In this document: one piece after another, positions 1-7,599 of the stretch
Position numbering within the stretch: the first letter of the stretch is position 1
How the letters are laid out: every line of letters starts with the position of its first letter
Source of the DNA: an uncultured Lachnospiraceae bacterium
GTDB taxonomy: Bacteria > Bacillota > Clostridia > Lachnospirales > Lachnospiraceae
Direction: 5' to 3'
DNA: 15,307 nucleotides
Assembly: GCA_902803155.1 (NCBI GenBank)
Contig: CADCOU010000301.1
Location: forward strand, 1 to 15,307
Program-made: the position numbers and the translations under genes
The notes under the pieces: model-generated
The model's database searches: none
The model's input: the letters and a program-made list of their open reading frames with translations, nothing else
What the model was told of the DNA's origin: nothing

Positions 1-1
1 T

Positions 2-616
2 CTGCGCATCCTGATCCACAATCACAATACATTTGGCGTGGAAAAGCTTCTCTCTGAACTCAATATTGATGAGAAGATATCAGGTATACTCAGCGCGCTT
101 CCGGTCATGAACGGAGGCGAGGAGATGCTGGACAAAGCAATTTCCATGACGGAAGGACTCAGGGCCCAGGCGGCAGTAGTGAGACTCAGGGAAGTCCTGA
201 GGCTTCTGGAGATCATAGGGCTTCATGAACACGTGAGTTTCGATTTCGGGATGCTCTCCACCTATATGTATTATACGGGGATCATTTTCCGCGGCTATAC
301 CTACGGGACGGGAGACGCGGTCGTCAAGGGCGGCCGGTATGACAGCCTGCTCGGACATTTCGGCAAGGACGCCCCGTCCGCCGGATTTGTGGTGGTGCTT
401 GGAAATCTGATGAATGCTCTGCAGAGACAGAAGATCGGGATCGCTTCCGAAGCAGACCGGGTACTGATCCTGTATACGGAAAAGACCCGCGACGAGGCGC
501 ACAGAAAGGCTGCTGAACTCAGGCGTGCCGGGAGATGCGCGGAACTGATCCTGAGAGACGGCAGGTCGGTCCCGGACGAACTTCCGGGATATACGGAGAT
601 CCTGGACCTCAGGTAA
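2..616 (+). CDS. hisZ: ATP phosphoribosyltransferase regulatory subunit HisZ (5'-truncated, C-terminal 204 aa)
   Basis: This reading frame is open from the first bases of the window, so only the C-terminal part of HisZ is present; the GTG at 38 is an internal codon, not the start. HisZ is a histidyl-tRNA-synthetase-like paralogue without aminoacylation activity. It joins short-form HisG to make the active, histidine-regulated first enzyme of histidine synthesis in the cytoplasm. The sequence keeps the class II synthetase-like core: a YYTGIIFRGYTYG segment followed by GGRYDSLLGHFGKDAPSAGF. A shorter C-terminal region resembling a degenerate anticodon-binding fold follows (LILYTEKT onward). It lies 58 nt before hisG, as expected for HisZ/HisG pairs. 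A true HisRS is unlikely because of this context and the short C-terminus. Confidence 0.92.
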   Translation: MRILIHNHNTFGVEKLLSELNIDEKISGILSALPVMNGGEEMLDKAISMTEGLRAQAAVVRLREVLRLLEIIGLHEHVSFDFGMLSTYMYYTGIIFRGYTYGTGDAVVKGGRYDSLLGHFGKDAPSAGFVVVLGNLMNALQRQKIGIASEADRVLILYTEKTRDEAHRKAAELRRAGRCAELILRDGRSVPDELPGYTEILDLR

Positions 617-674
617 TACCTGATACTTGCGACGGAGAAAACGGAGAATCAGAACGCGAAACGGCGGAGATGAT

Positions 675-1316
675 ATGCGATATCTGACATTTGCCCTGAC
701 AAAGGGAAGACTGGCAAAGAAGACGATGGCTCTTCTGGAAGAGATCGGTATAGTCTGTGAGGAAATGCGCGATCCGGACACACGGAAGCTGATCTTTGTA
801 AATGAGGAGCTGAAACTGAAGTTCTTTCTCGCGAAAGGACCGGATGTGCCGACCTATGTGGAATACGGGGCGGCGGACATCGGCGTGGTCGGGGAAGACA
901 CCATCATGGAGGAAGGCCGCAAGATCTACGAGGTGCTGGATCTGGGATTCGGAAAGTGCCGTATGTGCGTCGCCGGCCCGGAGAAAGCCCGTTCGCTCCT
1001 GAACGGTCAGGAACAGATCAGGGTCGCGACCAAGTATCCGAAGATCGCCCGGGATTATTTCAACGACCAGAAGAACCAGACGGTCGAGATCATCAAACTG
1101 AACGGCTCCATCGAGCTGGCTCCGATCGTCGGACTGGCTGAGGTGATCGTGGATATCGTAGAGACAGGGTCTACACTGAAGGAAAACGGACTGCAGGTCC
1201 TCGAGGAAGTGTGCCCGCTGTCTGCGCGCGTTGTCGTCAATCCGGTGAGCATGCGGATGGAGAATGCCAGGATCACGAAACTTTTAAATGAGATGAACGA
1301 GGCTTTGAAGAGATGA
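675..1316 (+). CDS. hisG: ATP phosphoribosyltransferase catalytic subunit HisG, short form
   Basis: This enzyme catalyses the first committed step of histidine synthesis, ATP + PRPP to N1-(5-phosphoribosyl)-ATP. The 213-aa product is the short HisG class, which lacks the C-terminal ACT-like regulatory domain and needs HisZ, encoded just upstream. Visible signatures are the N-terminal FALTKGRLAKK, GAADIGVVGED (residues 65-75) and the PRPP-loop motif DIVETGSTL (160-168). I chose ATG 675 because GGAGA lies at 666-670. An in-frame TTG at 627 would add a 16-residue basic extension with no ribosome binding site of its own. The stop overlaps the hisD start by 4 nt (ATGA), which points to translational coupling. 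Confidence 0.96.
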   Translation: MRYLTFALTKGRLAKKTMALLEEIGIVCEEMRDPDTRKLIFVNEELKLKFFLAKGPDVPTYVEYGAADIGVVGEDTIMEEGRKIYEVLDLGFGKCRMCVAGPEKARSLLNGQEQIRVATKYPKIARDYFNDQKNQTVEIIKLNGSIELAPIVGLAEVIVDIVETGSTLKENGLQVLEEVCPLSARVVVNPVSMRMENARITKLLNEMNEALKR

Positions 1317-2599
1317 AGACAGTAAAACTGACCGAGGAAACCAGGAAAGATCTGCTCAGTACGCTCCTTAAGAGAAGTCCGAACCAGTACGTGGAATATG
1401 AGGGAACGGTTGCTGAGATCGTTGAGAACGTCAGGGAAAAGGGCGACGAGGCGCTCTTTTCGTATACACAGAAATTCGACCATATTGAACTGACAGCCGA
1501 AAACATCAGGGTGACGGACGAGGAGATCGAAGAGGCGTACCGTCTGGTGGATCCGGCTCTTCTGGATGTCATCCGGAAAGCTCTTGTCAATATCAGGAGC
1601 TTCCATGAGAAGCAGAGAAAGTATTCCTGGTTTGATACCAGGGAGGACGGGGTCCTCCTGGGACAGAAAGTATCTCCGCTCCAGACTGTCGGCGTGTATG
1701 TGCCGGGAGGTAAGGCGGTGTATCCGTCTTCCGTCCTGATGAACATCGTTCCGGCAAAGGTTGCAGGTGTGTCCAGGATCGTGATGACAACTCCGTGCAG
1801 GGACGGCAGGGTCAGTCCGACCACGCTGGTCGCCGCCCATGAAGCCGGCGTGGATGACATCTACAGAGTCGGCGGAGCCCAGGCGATCGCAGCTCTCGCG
1901 CATGGGACAGAGTCGATCCCGAAAGTGGATAAGATCGTCGGACCCGGCAACATCTTTGTTGCGCTGGCCAAGAAAGCAGTATACGGTTTCGTAGGGATCG
2001 ATTCCATAGCGGGCCCCAGCGAGATCACCGTTCTGGCGGACGAGACAGCCAACGCCAGATTCGTCGCTGCGGATCTGCTGAGCCAGGCGGAGCATGATGA
2101 GCTTGCGTCAGCTATCCTGGTGACAACTTCGAAGGAACTTGCACAGGCGGTGTCGGCGGAAGTGGACGGATTCCTGAAGGTCCTGTCCAGGGCAGAGATC
2201 ATAAAGAAGTCACTGGATAATTACGGATATATCCTGCTGGTGGACAGCATCGAAGAAGGAATAGACGTCGTCAACAGTATCGCTCCGGAACATCTGGAGA
2301 TCGTAACGGCCAGCCCGTTCGACATCATGACCAGAGTGCACAATGCCGGTGCGATGTTCCTGGGATCGTGGTCGAGCGAACCGCTCGGAGATTACTTCGC
2401 AGGACCGAATCACGTACTTCCGACCAACGGTACGGCGCGTTTCTTCAGCCCGCTCTCCGTAGATGATTTTGTCAAAAAGTCCAGTATCGTGTATTATGCA
2501 GAGGAGGCACTCAGGGCAGTGCATACAGACATAGAGACATTTGCGAAGGCAGAGGAGCTTACGGCACACGCCAATTCTGTAGCAGTCAGATTTGAGTGA
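1313..2599 (+). CDS. hisD: Histidinol dehydrogenase
   Basis: This 428-aa zinc enzyme makes the last two steps of histidine synthesis, oxidising L-histidinol to histidinal and then to histidine with two NAD+. Length and motifs match the family throughout. The signature runs from VGPGNIFVALAK through IAGPSEITVLAD to LLSQAEHD. Expected zinc ligands, assigned by family alignment from memory, are Q258, H261, D360 and H419. The catalytic pair E326-H327 lies in IAPEHLEIV, and H367 is in GPNHVLP. Nothing essential is missing. The start overlaps the hisG stop. A 97-nt gap with a small hairpin separates it from hisB, longer than the other gaps in this operon. Confidence 0.97.
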   Translation: MKTVKLTEETRKDLLSTLLKRSPNQYVEYEGTVAEIVENVREKGDEALFSYTQKFDHIELTAENIRVTDEEIEEAYRLVDPALLDVIRKALVNIRSFHEKQRKYSWFDTREDGVLLGQKVSPLQTVGVYVPGGKAVYPSSVLMNIVPAKVAGVSRIVMTTPCRDGRVSPTTLVAAHEAGVDDIYRVGGAQAIAALAHGTESIPKVDKIVGPGNIFVALAKKAVYGFVGIDSIAGPSEITVLADETANARFVAADLLSQAEHDELASAILVTTSKELAQAVSAEVDGFLKVLSRAEIIKKSLDNYGYILLVDSIEEGIDVVNSIAPEHLEIVTASPFDIMTRVHNAGAMFLGSWSSEPLGDYFAGPNHVLPTNGTARFFSPLSVDDFVKKSSIVYYAEEALRAVHTDIETFAKAEELTAHANSVAVRFE

Positions 2600-2624
2600 G
2601 TATCTGTTCCATATGGCTGCTGCA

Positions 2625-2642
2625 GGGACTTCGATAAGTCCC
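2625..2642 (+). other. Intercistronic hairpin between hisD and hisB
   Basis: GGGACTT-CGAT-AAGTCCC is a perfect 7-bp inverted repeat with a 4-nt loop, 25 nt after the hisD stop. No run of T follows, so it is not a normal intrinsic terminator. It may act as an mRNA processing or stability element, or be a remnant of rearranged sequence in this gap. Confidence 0.5.
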
Positions 2643-2696
2643 GGGCATCCTTGAAGATCAGGCAGGCCGTCGGAAAAGCGGCAGAATGGAGGGATT

Positions 2697-3284
2697 ATGG
2701 CCCGCATAGGAGAAGCAGAGAGGTATACTTCCGAGACCAGCATAGAGATCCAGATCAATCTGGACGGTTCCGGTATCACGCAGATCGATACAGGGATCGG
2801 TTTCTTTGACCACATGCTGGACGGGTTTGCCAGACACGGACTGTTCGACCTGACTGTCAAGGCGGACGGTGACCTGCAGGTCGACGATCATCACACGATC
2901 GAAGATACCGGTATCGTACTGGGACAGGCGATCGCCAATGCGCTTGGCGATAAAAAGGGGATCGCTCGTTTCGGAAGCCGTATTATCCCGATGGACGAGT
3001 CTCTTGTGCTGTGCGCACTTGATCTCGGTGGCAGACCGTATTTCTCCTGGGAGGCAGAGTTTCAGGGTGAGAAGATGGGAACCATGTCCACCCAGATGGT
3101 ACGTGAGTTCTTCTATGCCGTGAGCTACAGTGCCATGATGAACCTTCATATGAAGGTCCTGACTCCGGGCAATGACCATCACATGTGTGAGGCAATGTTC
3201 AAGGCGTTCGGCAAGGCACTTGACATGGCAGTCAGGAAAGATCCACGTATCGTTGACGTACTCTCCACGAAAGGGAGCATCTGA
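2697..3284 (+). CDS. hisB: Imidazoleglycerol-phosphate dehydratase (monofunctional HisB)
   Basis: This enzyme dehydrates imidazole glycerol phosphate to imidazole acetol phosphate, using a di-manganese centre in a 24-mer. The 195-aa length is that of the monofunctional enzyme; there is no fused histidinol-phosphate phosphatase domain. Two metal-binding repeats are visible: GIGFFDHML (H39) with DDHHTIED (H65, H66, E69), and NLHMKVLTPGNDHH (H151, H161, H162) with E165 in CEAMFKAFGKAL. The usual STKG tail is present (190-193). GGAGGG at 2688-2693 supports the ATG at 2697. The next gene starts 2 nt after the stop. Confidence 0.97.
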   Translation: MARIGEAERYTSETSIEIQINLDGSGITQIDTGIGFFDHMLDGFARHGLFDLTVKADGDLQVDDHHTIEDTGIVLGQAIANALGDKKGIARFGSRIIPMDESLVLCALDLGGRPYFSWEAEFQGEKMGTMSTQMVREFFYAVSYSAMMNLHMKVLTPGNDHHMCEAMFKAFGKALDMAVRKDPRIVDVLSTKGSI

Positions 3285-3286
3285 CT

Positions 3287-4597
3287 ATGGAGAAAATGAT
3301 TGCTTCTGCCGTTTTCCTGAGCAGGGGACGGGCAGTCACATCCCATACGGACGACAGCGAATATGCGGGCGGTGATGCAGCAGCGCTCGCGCGGCAGTAC
3401 TCCGATCACGGGGCGGATGTTATCCTTGTATTTGACCTTTCTGACGGAGATCAGGAACATGACAGCTCCCTGACGCTGATGAGGCGTATGGCCAGGATAT
3501 CGGATATCCCGATGTGGGGGGCCGGAAACATCGGGCGCGCGGAGGATGTGAAGAAGATCCTGTACGCCGGATGCAGAAAGGCTGTCCTGAATGCGTCGAA
3601 GAGGTCTAACCTTGAGATGCTGGAGGAAGTCTCCAAACGGTTCGGCAGGGAGAAGATCGCCGTCTGTATGGCGCCGGGTAGGGATCCTGCCCTGAGCGAA
3701 GAGGACAGGAAGAAGATCAGGGATTACGCCGATACTGCGATCCTTCTGACAGACGCGCTCCCGGCTACGGAAGAGCATACAGGAGAAGAAGATCTTCTTC
3801 CGTCCGTGATCTGGCTTACCGGTGATGCGGCGGATAAGGACTCTGTTGTGAAACTGCTGCAGAGGGAATGCATCGCAGGTTTCGGGGACGGGTTGACGCA
3901 GGATCCGGAGAGTAGCCTGATGGATTATAAGGCAGATCTGAAGGACCTGGGAGCGGAGATGAACACCTGGACCTGTTCCGTCTCCTGGGATGATCTGAAG
4001 AAAGACGGAAACGGACTTGTTCCGGTTGTAGTCCAGGATTACCGCAATGAAGAGGTCCTGATGGTCGCCTGGATGAACCGGGAAGCGTTCGAAAACACGG
4101 TGCGGAGCGGCAGGATGACATACTGGTCCAGGTCGAGGAATGAACTCTGGATAAAAGGAATGACTTCAGGCCATTTCCAGTATCTGAAGGAACTTCGCAT
4201 CGACTGTGACAATGACACGCTCCTTGCAAGAGTCTCCCAGACCGGCGCAGCGTGCCACACGGGGAACCGCAGCTGCTTCTACCGGACAGCCCTGAAGAAG
4301 GATACCCCGCTGAAGAATCCGATGAAGGTGTTCGAGGATGTGTACGCAACGATCGAAGACAGAAAAGCGCATCCGAAGGAAGGTTCCTATACGAATTACC
4401 TCTTTGACAAAGGGATCGACAAGATCCTGAAAAAATGCGGCGAGGAAGCTACGGAGATCGTGATCGCCGCCAAGAATCCGAATCCGGAAGAGATCAAATA
4501 CGAGGTGGCGGATTTCCTGTATCACATGATGGTCCTGATGTCTGCAAGAAACATCACATGGGACGACATTGCGCAGGAACTGGCCAACCGGGAATAA
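3287..4597 (+). CDS. hisIE: Degenerate HisA/HisF-like barrel fused to bifunctional HisIE
   Basis: The 436-aa protein has three parts. Residues ~1-226 resemble HisF/HisA (GGDAAALARQYSDHGADVILVFDLSDGD, then a modified phosphate loop WGAGNIGRAEDVKK). The N-terminal catalytic Asp of HisF/HisA (CLDxxxGR-type strand) is replaced by VFLSRGR, and the expected second Asp is not evident, so this half is probably not a working barrel enzyme. Residues ~231-335 are HisI, phosphoribosyl-AMP cyclohydrolase, with LWIKGMTSGH, DCDND (306-310) and zinc cysteines C323 and C330. Residues ~346-436 are HisE, phosphoribosyl-ATP pyrophosphatase, with LKKCGEEATE and EVADFLYH. The HisI and HisE halves look intact and would carry out steps 2 and 3. 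From memory, related Lachnospiraceae HisIE proteins share this long architecture. The start lies 2 nt after hisB. Confidence 0.93.
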   Translation: MEKMIASAVFLSRGRAVTSHTDDSEYAGGDAAALARQYSDHGADVILVFDLSDGDQEHDSSLTLMRRMARISDIPMWGAGNIGRAEDVKKILYAGCRKAVLNASKRSNLEMLEEVSKRFGREKIAVCMAPGRDPALSEEDRKKIRDYADTAILLTDALPATEEHTGEEDLLPSVIWLTGDAADKDSVVKLLQRECIAGFGDGLTQDPESSLMDYKADLKDLGAEMNTWTCSVSWDDLKKDGNGLVPVVVQDYRNEEVLMVAWMNREAFENTVRSGRMTYWSRSRNELWIKGMTSGHFQYLKELRIDCDNDTLLARVSQTGAACHTGNRSCFYRTALKKDTPLKNPMKVFEDVYATIEDRKAHPKEGSYTNYLFDKGIDKILKKCGEEATEIVIAAKNPNPEEIKYEVADFLYHMMVLMSARNITWDDIAQELANRE

Positions 4598-4626
4598 ATA
4601 CAGCACATGCAGGAGGAACGCATACA

Positions 4627-6300
4627 ATGATGGATCATACGAAGTACAGGAAACAGTTCTACAATCCGCCTACGGCAGAAATGAAGTGGACACAGAAGGA
4701 TTCCGTGGACAAAGCGCCCGTATGGTGCTCCGTCGACCTCAGGGACGGTAATCAGGCGCTGGTGGTCCCCATGGATCTGGAAACAAAACTGCAGTTCTTC
4801 GAGCTCCTGGTCCAGATCGGGTTCAAGGAGATCGAAGTCGGATTCCCGGCTGCTTCCGAAACAGAGTATGAATTCCTGCGCGCACTGATCGAGCGCAATA
4901 TGGTCCCGGATGACGTCACGCTGCAGGTCCTGACACAGGCGAGAGAGCACATTATCCGCAGAACGTTCGAGGCCCTGAAGGGGTGCAGCAATGCAATCGT
5001 GCATGTTTACAACTCCACTTCTGTAGCCCAGAGGGAGCAGGTGTTCAAGAAATCAAAAGAGGATATCAAGCAGATCGCCATAGAAGGCGCGCAGCTGCTG
5101 AAACAGCTCACCGAGGAAGCAGGTGAGAAGTACCGGTTTGAATACAGCCCGGAGTCATTTACCGGCACGGAGCCGGAGTTTGCTCTGGAGGTCTGCAACG
5201 CTGTACTGGATGTCTGGGAACCGACTCCGGACAGGAAGGCGATCATCAACCTTCCGTCTACGGTCCAGCTCTCCATGCCCCATGTATACGCCAACCAGAT
5301 CGAATACCTGTCAGACAACCTGAAATACCGGGAGAATGTGGTCGTTTCCCTGCATCCGCACAATGACCGCGGGACCGGCATAGCAGACGCGGAGATGGGC
5401 CTTCTCGCAGGAGCGGACCGCATTGAGGGAACGATCTTCGGAAACGGCGAACGCACGGGAAATGTGGATATCGTGACGCTTGCGCTGAACATGTACAGCC
5501 AGGGGATCGATCCGCAGCTTCATTTCGAAAACATGCTGGAGATCGTCGACCGGTATGAAGAATACACGGGCATGGATGTCAATCCGAGGAGTCCGTACGG
5601 CGGCGCGCTCGTATTCGCAGCCTTCTCCGGATCCCATCAGGATGCAATCGCCAAGGGCATGGCCTGGAGAGCAGGGCATGACCATATCAAATGGACCGTC
5701 CCGTACATTCCGATCGATCCGCATGATATCGGTCGCAGCTATGACGCAGACGTTATCCGCATCAACAGCCAGTCCGGCAAGGGCGGCGTCGGCTTCATCC
5801 TGGAGCACAATTTCGGGCTCAGGCTTCCGAAGAAGATGCGCGAGAACTTCAGCTACATGGTCAAATCCGAATCCGACCATGCACACAAGGAACTTACTCC
5901 GGAGCAGATCTTCGACCTGTTCATCGACAAATACGAGGATGTCAACCGTCCGTTCAGCATCTCCGAGGTACATTTCAGGCAGAGGAACGGTATCGTCGCC
6001 TATGTCACGACGCAGTTCCGCGGTCAGTCCGAGGAAGTCATGGCAAACGGAAACGGACGTCTGGACGCCGTTTCCAAGGCTCTTATGAAGCACTACAACC
6101 TCAACTATCAGCTGGAAGTCTATGAAGAGCATGCGCTGGAACAGTCCTCGTCCTCGCGCGCTATTGCGTATGTGGGTATCCGGGCTGAAGACGGCAAGCT
6201 GTACTGGGGAGCAGGCGTGGACGTCGATATCATCCGCGCGTCGATTGACGCCCTCCTGACGGCGGTCAACAATTCCGCGATCGCTGCCGGTATAAAATGA
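4627..6300 (+). CDS. leuA: 2-isopropylmalate synthase, long fungal/actinobacterial type
   Basis: This enzyme condenses acetyl-CoA with 2-oxoisovalerate, the committed step of leucine synthesis. The 557-aa protein opens with the MxDHTKYR-type start typical of the long (yeast/Corynebacterium-like) LeuA group. Catalytic motifs are CSVDLRDGNQAL (34-45), the metal-binding HPHND (H243, H245) and GNGERTGNVD. The C-terminal ~120 residues form the leucine-sensing LeuA dimer domain, suggesting feedback inhibition. AGGAGG at 4611-4616 favours ATG 4627 over the adjacent ATG 4630. The frame is open further upstream, but that stretch overlaps hisIE. Only 29 nt separate it from hisIE with no terminator between, so it is probably co-transcribed with the his genes. 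I see no leucine leader peptide or T-box before it. Confidence 0.95.
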   Translation: MMDHTKYRKQFYNPPTAEMKWTQKDSVDKAPVWCSVDLRDGNQALVVPMDLETKLQFFELLVQIGFKEIEVGFPAASETEYEFLRALIERNMVPDDVTLQVLTQAREHIIRRTFEALKGCSNAIVHVYNSTSVAQREQVFKKSKEDIKQIAIEGAQLLKQLTEEAGEKYRFEYSPESFTGTEPEFALEVCNAVLDVWEPTPDRKAIINLPSTVQLSMPHVYANQIEYLSDNLKYRENVVVSLHPHNDRGTGIADAEMGLLAGADRIEGTIFGNGERTGNVDIVTLALNMYSQGIDPQLHFENMLEIVDRYEEYTGMDVNPRSPYGGALVFAAFSGSHQDAIAKGMAWRAGHDHIKWTVPYIPIDPHDIGRSYDADVIRINSQSGKGGVGFILEHNFGLRLPKKMRENFSYMVKSESDHAHKELTPEQIFDLFIDKYEDVNRPFSISEVHFRQRNGIVAYVTTQFRGQSEEVMANGNGRLDAVSKALMKHYNLNYQLEVYEEHALEQSSSSRAIAYVGIRAEDGKLYWGAGVDVDIIRASIDALLTAVNNSAIAAGIK

Positions 6301-6330
6301 TTGTCAGATAAAAACCATATAAATGACCGG

Positions 6331-6370
6331 AACCGGTCCCTCTTACCCGGGTAAGAGAGGACCGGTTTTC
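6331..6370 (+). terminator. Rho-independent terminator after leuA
   Basis: AACCGGTCC (6331-6339) pairs with GGACCGGTT (6359-6367). Inside it CTCTTACCC pairs with GGGTAAGAG (6340-6348 / 6349-6357), with one bulged A at 6358. TTTT follows directly and a second T run comes shortly after. It closes the his-leuA unit, starting 30 nt after the leuA stop. Confidence 0.88.
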
Positions 6371-6448
6371 TGACTTTTCTATATCTGGTATGATCCTCCG
6401 TCAAACCATACAATATTACGTATTTATTTCAATAGTGTTACAGTAATA

Positions 6449-6477
6449 TTGACAGCGTGTGTAAAAATATCTATAAT
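6449..6477 (+). promoter_or_regulatory. Consensus sigma-A promoter for the SleB-like gene
   Basis: TTGACA (6449-6454) and TATAAT (6472-6477) are both perfect consensus hexamers with an exact 17-nt spacer. It starts transcription just downstream and so rules out a translation start at the in-frame GTG 6457. The right arm of an 8-bp inverted repeat (6412-6419 / 6443-6450) overlaps the -35 box. Confidence 0.88.
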
Positions 6478-6504
6478 TATCGATGTAAGGAGTGTTGTTC
6501 AGAT

Positions 6505-7368
6505 ATGGTAAAACAGTGGTCGATTACCCTGATGGAGAGATTATCCCTCATCAGGGATACAATTGAACATTCGCTTTTTTACCTTGCCCTGGCAGGGATA
6601 GTCCTCTGCGGGGTTCTTTTCCTTGTGATTCCGTCGAGCACAGCGGCGAAGGATTCCGGAAAGAGGGCGGCGGATCTGTCCGGTACCCTGTCTGAGACAC
6701 TTGCCGGTGCCGGGACTGAGAAAGCAGTCGAGGCTGAGGGAGCCGGGGATACGATCATTTCTGCTTCTGAACAGCTTCTGATCAACTGCTCAAATGACCT
6801 GGAACAGGCTTTTCAGACCGTGCGGGAGAGCACTCAGGCAAACCAGATGTCAGGCTCTGAGATCGAGGCAGTGCCGCCGATAGAAGCCGCATCGCTGATT
6901 GGCTATTCCGCCCTGAGCACGGTCGCAGAGAACAGGATGATGTCGTATACCGATTATTCCACACTGCTCCAGATCGTAGAAGCAGAATGTACGGGCGGAG
7001 ATGAACTGAGCAAGCAGTATGTAGCGTGTGTCGTACTGAACCGGACAAAGGATGAACATTTCCCGGATACCGTTTATGATGTTGTGTGGCAGAGACTGTA
7101 CGGACACGCACAGTTTTCGCCGACACAGGACGGGCGCATGGGAAGGCAGAAGATCACGGACACCACCATCAGTGCCGTTAATAAGGCGGTGACGGAGGAG
7201 GATATCGCGCAGGGAGCGCTGTTCTTCATAGCCAGAGAGCATGCGGCCAGGTCCAATGTGAATTGGTTTGATACTGAACTGGAATATCTGTTCTCGTACG
7301 GAGGACATGAGTTCTTCAGGTTTAAGGACGAGATGGTTTCTGAAGAGAATACGGAAGTCTCTCCGTAA
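6505..7368 (+). CDS. Membrane-anchored SleB-family cell wall hydrolase
   Basis: The 287-aa protein has an N-terminal membrane segment (~24-43), a low-complexity Ala/Glu/Ser-rich spacer (~46-145) and a C-terminal Hydrolase_2/SleB-type domain (~150-272). The family is best known for lytic transglycosylases that cut spore-cortex peptidoglycan. Matching features are LLQIVEAECTGG with the candidate catalytic Glu (E159 or E161), ACVVLNR, FPDTVYDVVWQ and HAQFSP. The domain would face outside the cytoplasmic membrane. ATG 6505 is chosen because it is the first in-frame start after the promoter; AAGGAG lies at 6487-6492, a rather long 12-nt spacing. There is no SleB-type peptidoglycan-binding domain and no YpeB partner nearby, so vegetative wall remodelling is as likely as germination. 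Confidence 0.85.
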   Translation: MVKQWSITLMERLSLIRDTIEHSLFYLALAGIVLCGVLFLVIPSSTAAKDSGKRAADLSGTLSETLAGAGTEKAVEAEGAGDTIISASEQLLINCSNDLEQAFQTVRESTQANQMSGSEIEAVPPIEAASLIGYSALSTVAENRMMSYTDYSTLLQIVEAECTGGDELSKQYVACVVLNRTKDEHFPDTVYDVVWQRLYGHAQFSPTQDGRMGRQKITDTTISAVNKAVTEEDIAQGALFFIAREHAARSNVNWFDTELEYLFSYGGHEFFRFKDEMVSEENTEVSP

Positions 7369-7409
7369 GATCAGATGCCGCATGAAAGCAATAAAAAGAA
7401 TAACCAATA

Positions 7410-7448
7410 AACAGGGCCGGCATGCAGGAACATGCCGGCCCTGTTTGG
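7410..7448 (+). terminator. Strong hairpin terminator after the SleB-like gene
   Basis: AACAGGGCCGGCATG (7410-7424) pairs perfectly with CATGCCGGCCCTGTT (7431-7445), a 15-bp stem with a 6-nt loop. The T tract is short (TTT then GG), so efficiency depends on the stem. It separates the hydrolase from thrC. Confidence 0.75.
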
Positions 7449-7510
7449 ATGACACAGCAGGATATTGTCTGCCGGGACGGCCAGAACGGAATCCGGCAGG
7501 GATTACGCAC

Positions 7511-7539
7511 TTGCCTGCAGGACCGATTTCGATTATGAT
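7511..7539 (+). promoter_or_regulatory. Predicted promoter of thrC
   Basis: TTGCCT (7511-7516) and TATGAT (7534-7539) are 17 nt apart, giving a transcript start near 7546 and a leader of about 54 nt. The promoter lies between the arms of an inverted repeat (7502-7508 / 7551-7557, with inner arms CTTGC 7510-7514 and GCAAG 7543-7547), a candidate operator. No T-box or riboswitch signature was recognised. Confidence 0.5.
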
Positions 7540-7599
7540 GTTGCAAGATGGCGTAATTGATCAATATCTATGCTTAAAAAAGATTGGAGTCAGTGTAAT

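Noticed and set aside
627..674. TTG 627 as the hisG start
   Set aside because: It adds a basic 16-residue extension not found in the family and has no ribosome binding site, whereas GGAGA precedes ATG 675.
1055..2095. Long open frame on the - strand opposite hisG/hisD (346 aa)
   Set aside because: It is a codon-bias shadow of well-supported genes on the other strand, with no recognisable family and no promoter or ribosome binding site.
6457..6504. GTG 6457 as the start of the SleB-like protein
   Set aside because: It lies between the -35 and -10 boxes of a perfect promoter, upstream of any transcript from it.
7546..7599. T-box or riboswitch in the thrC leader
   Set aside because: The predicted leader is only about 54 nt and I see no T-box sequence, specifier stem or terminator/antiterminator pair.
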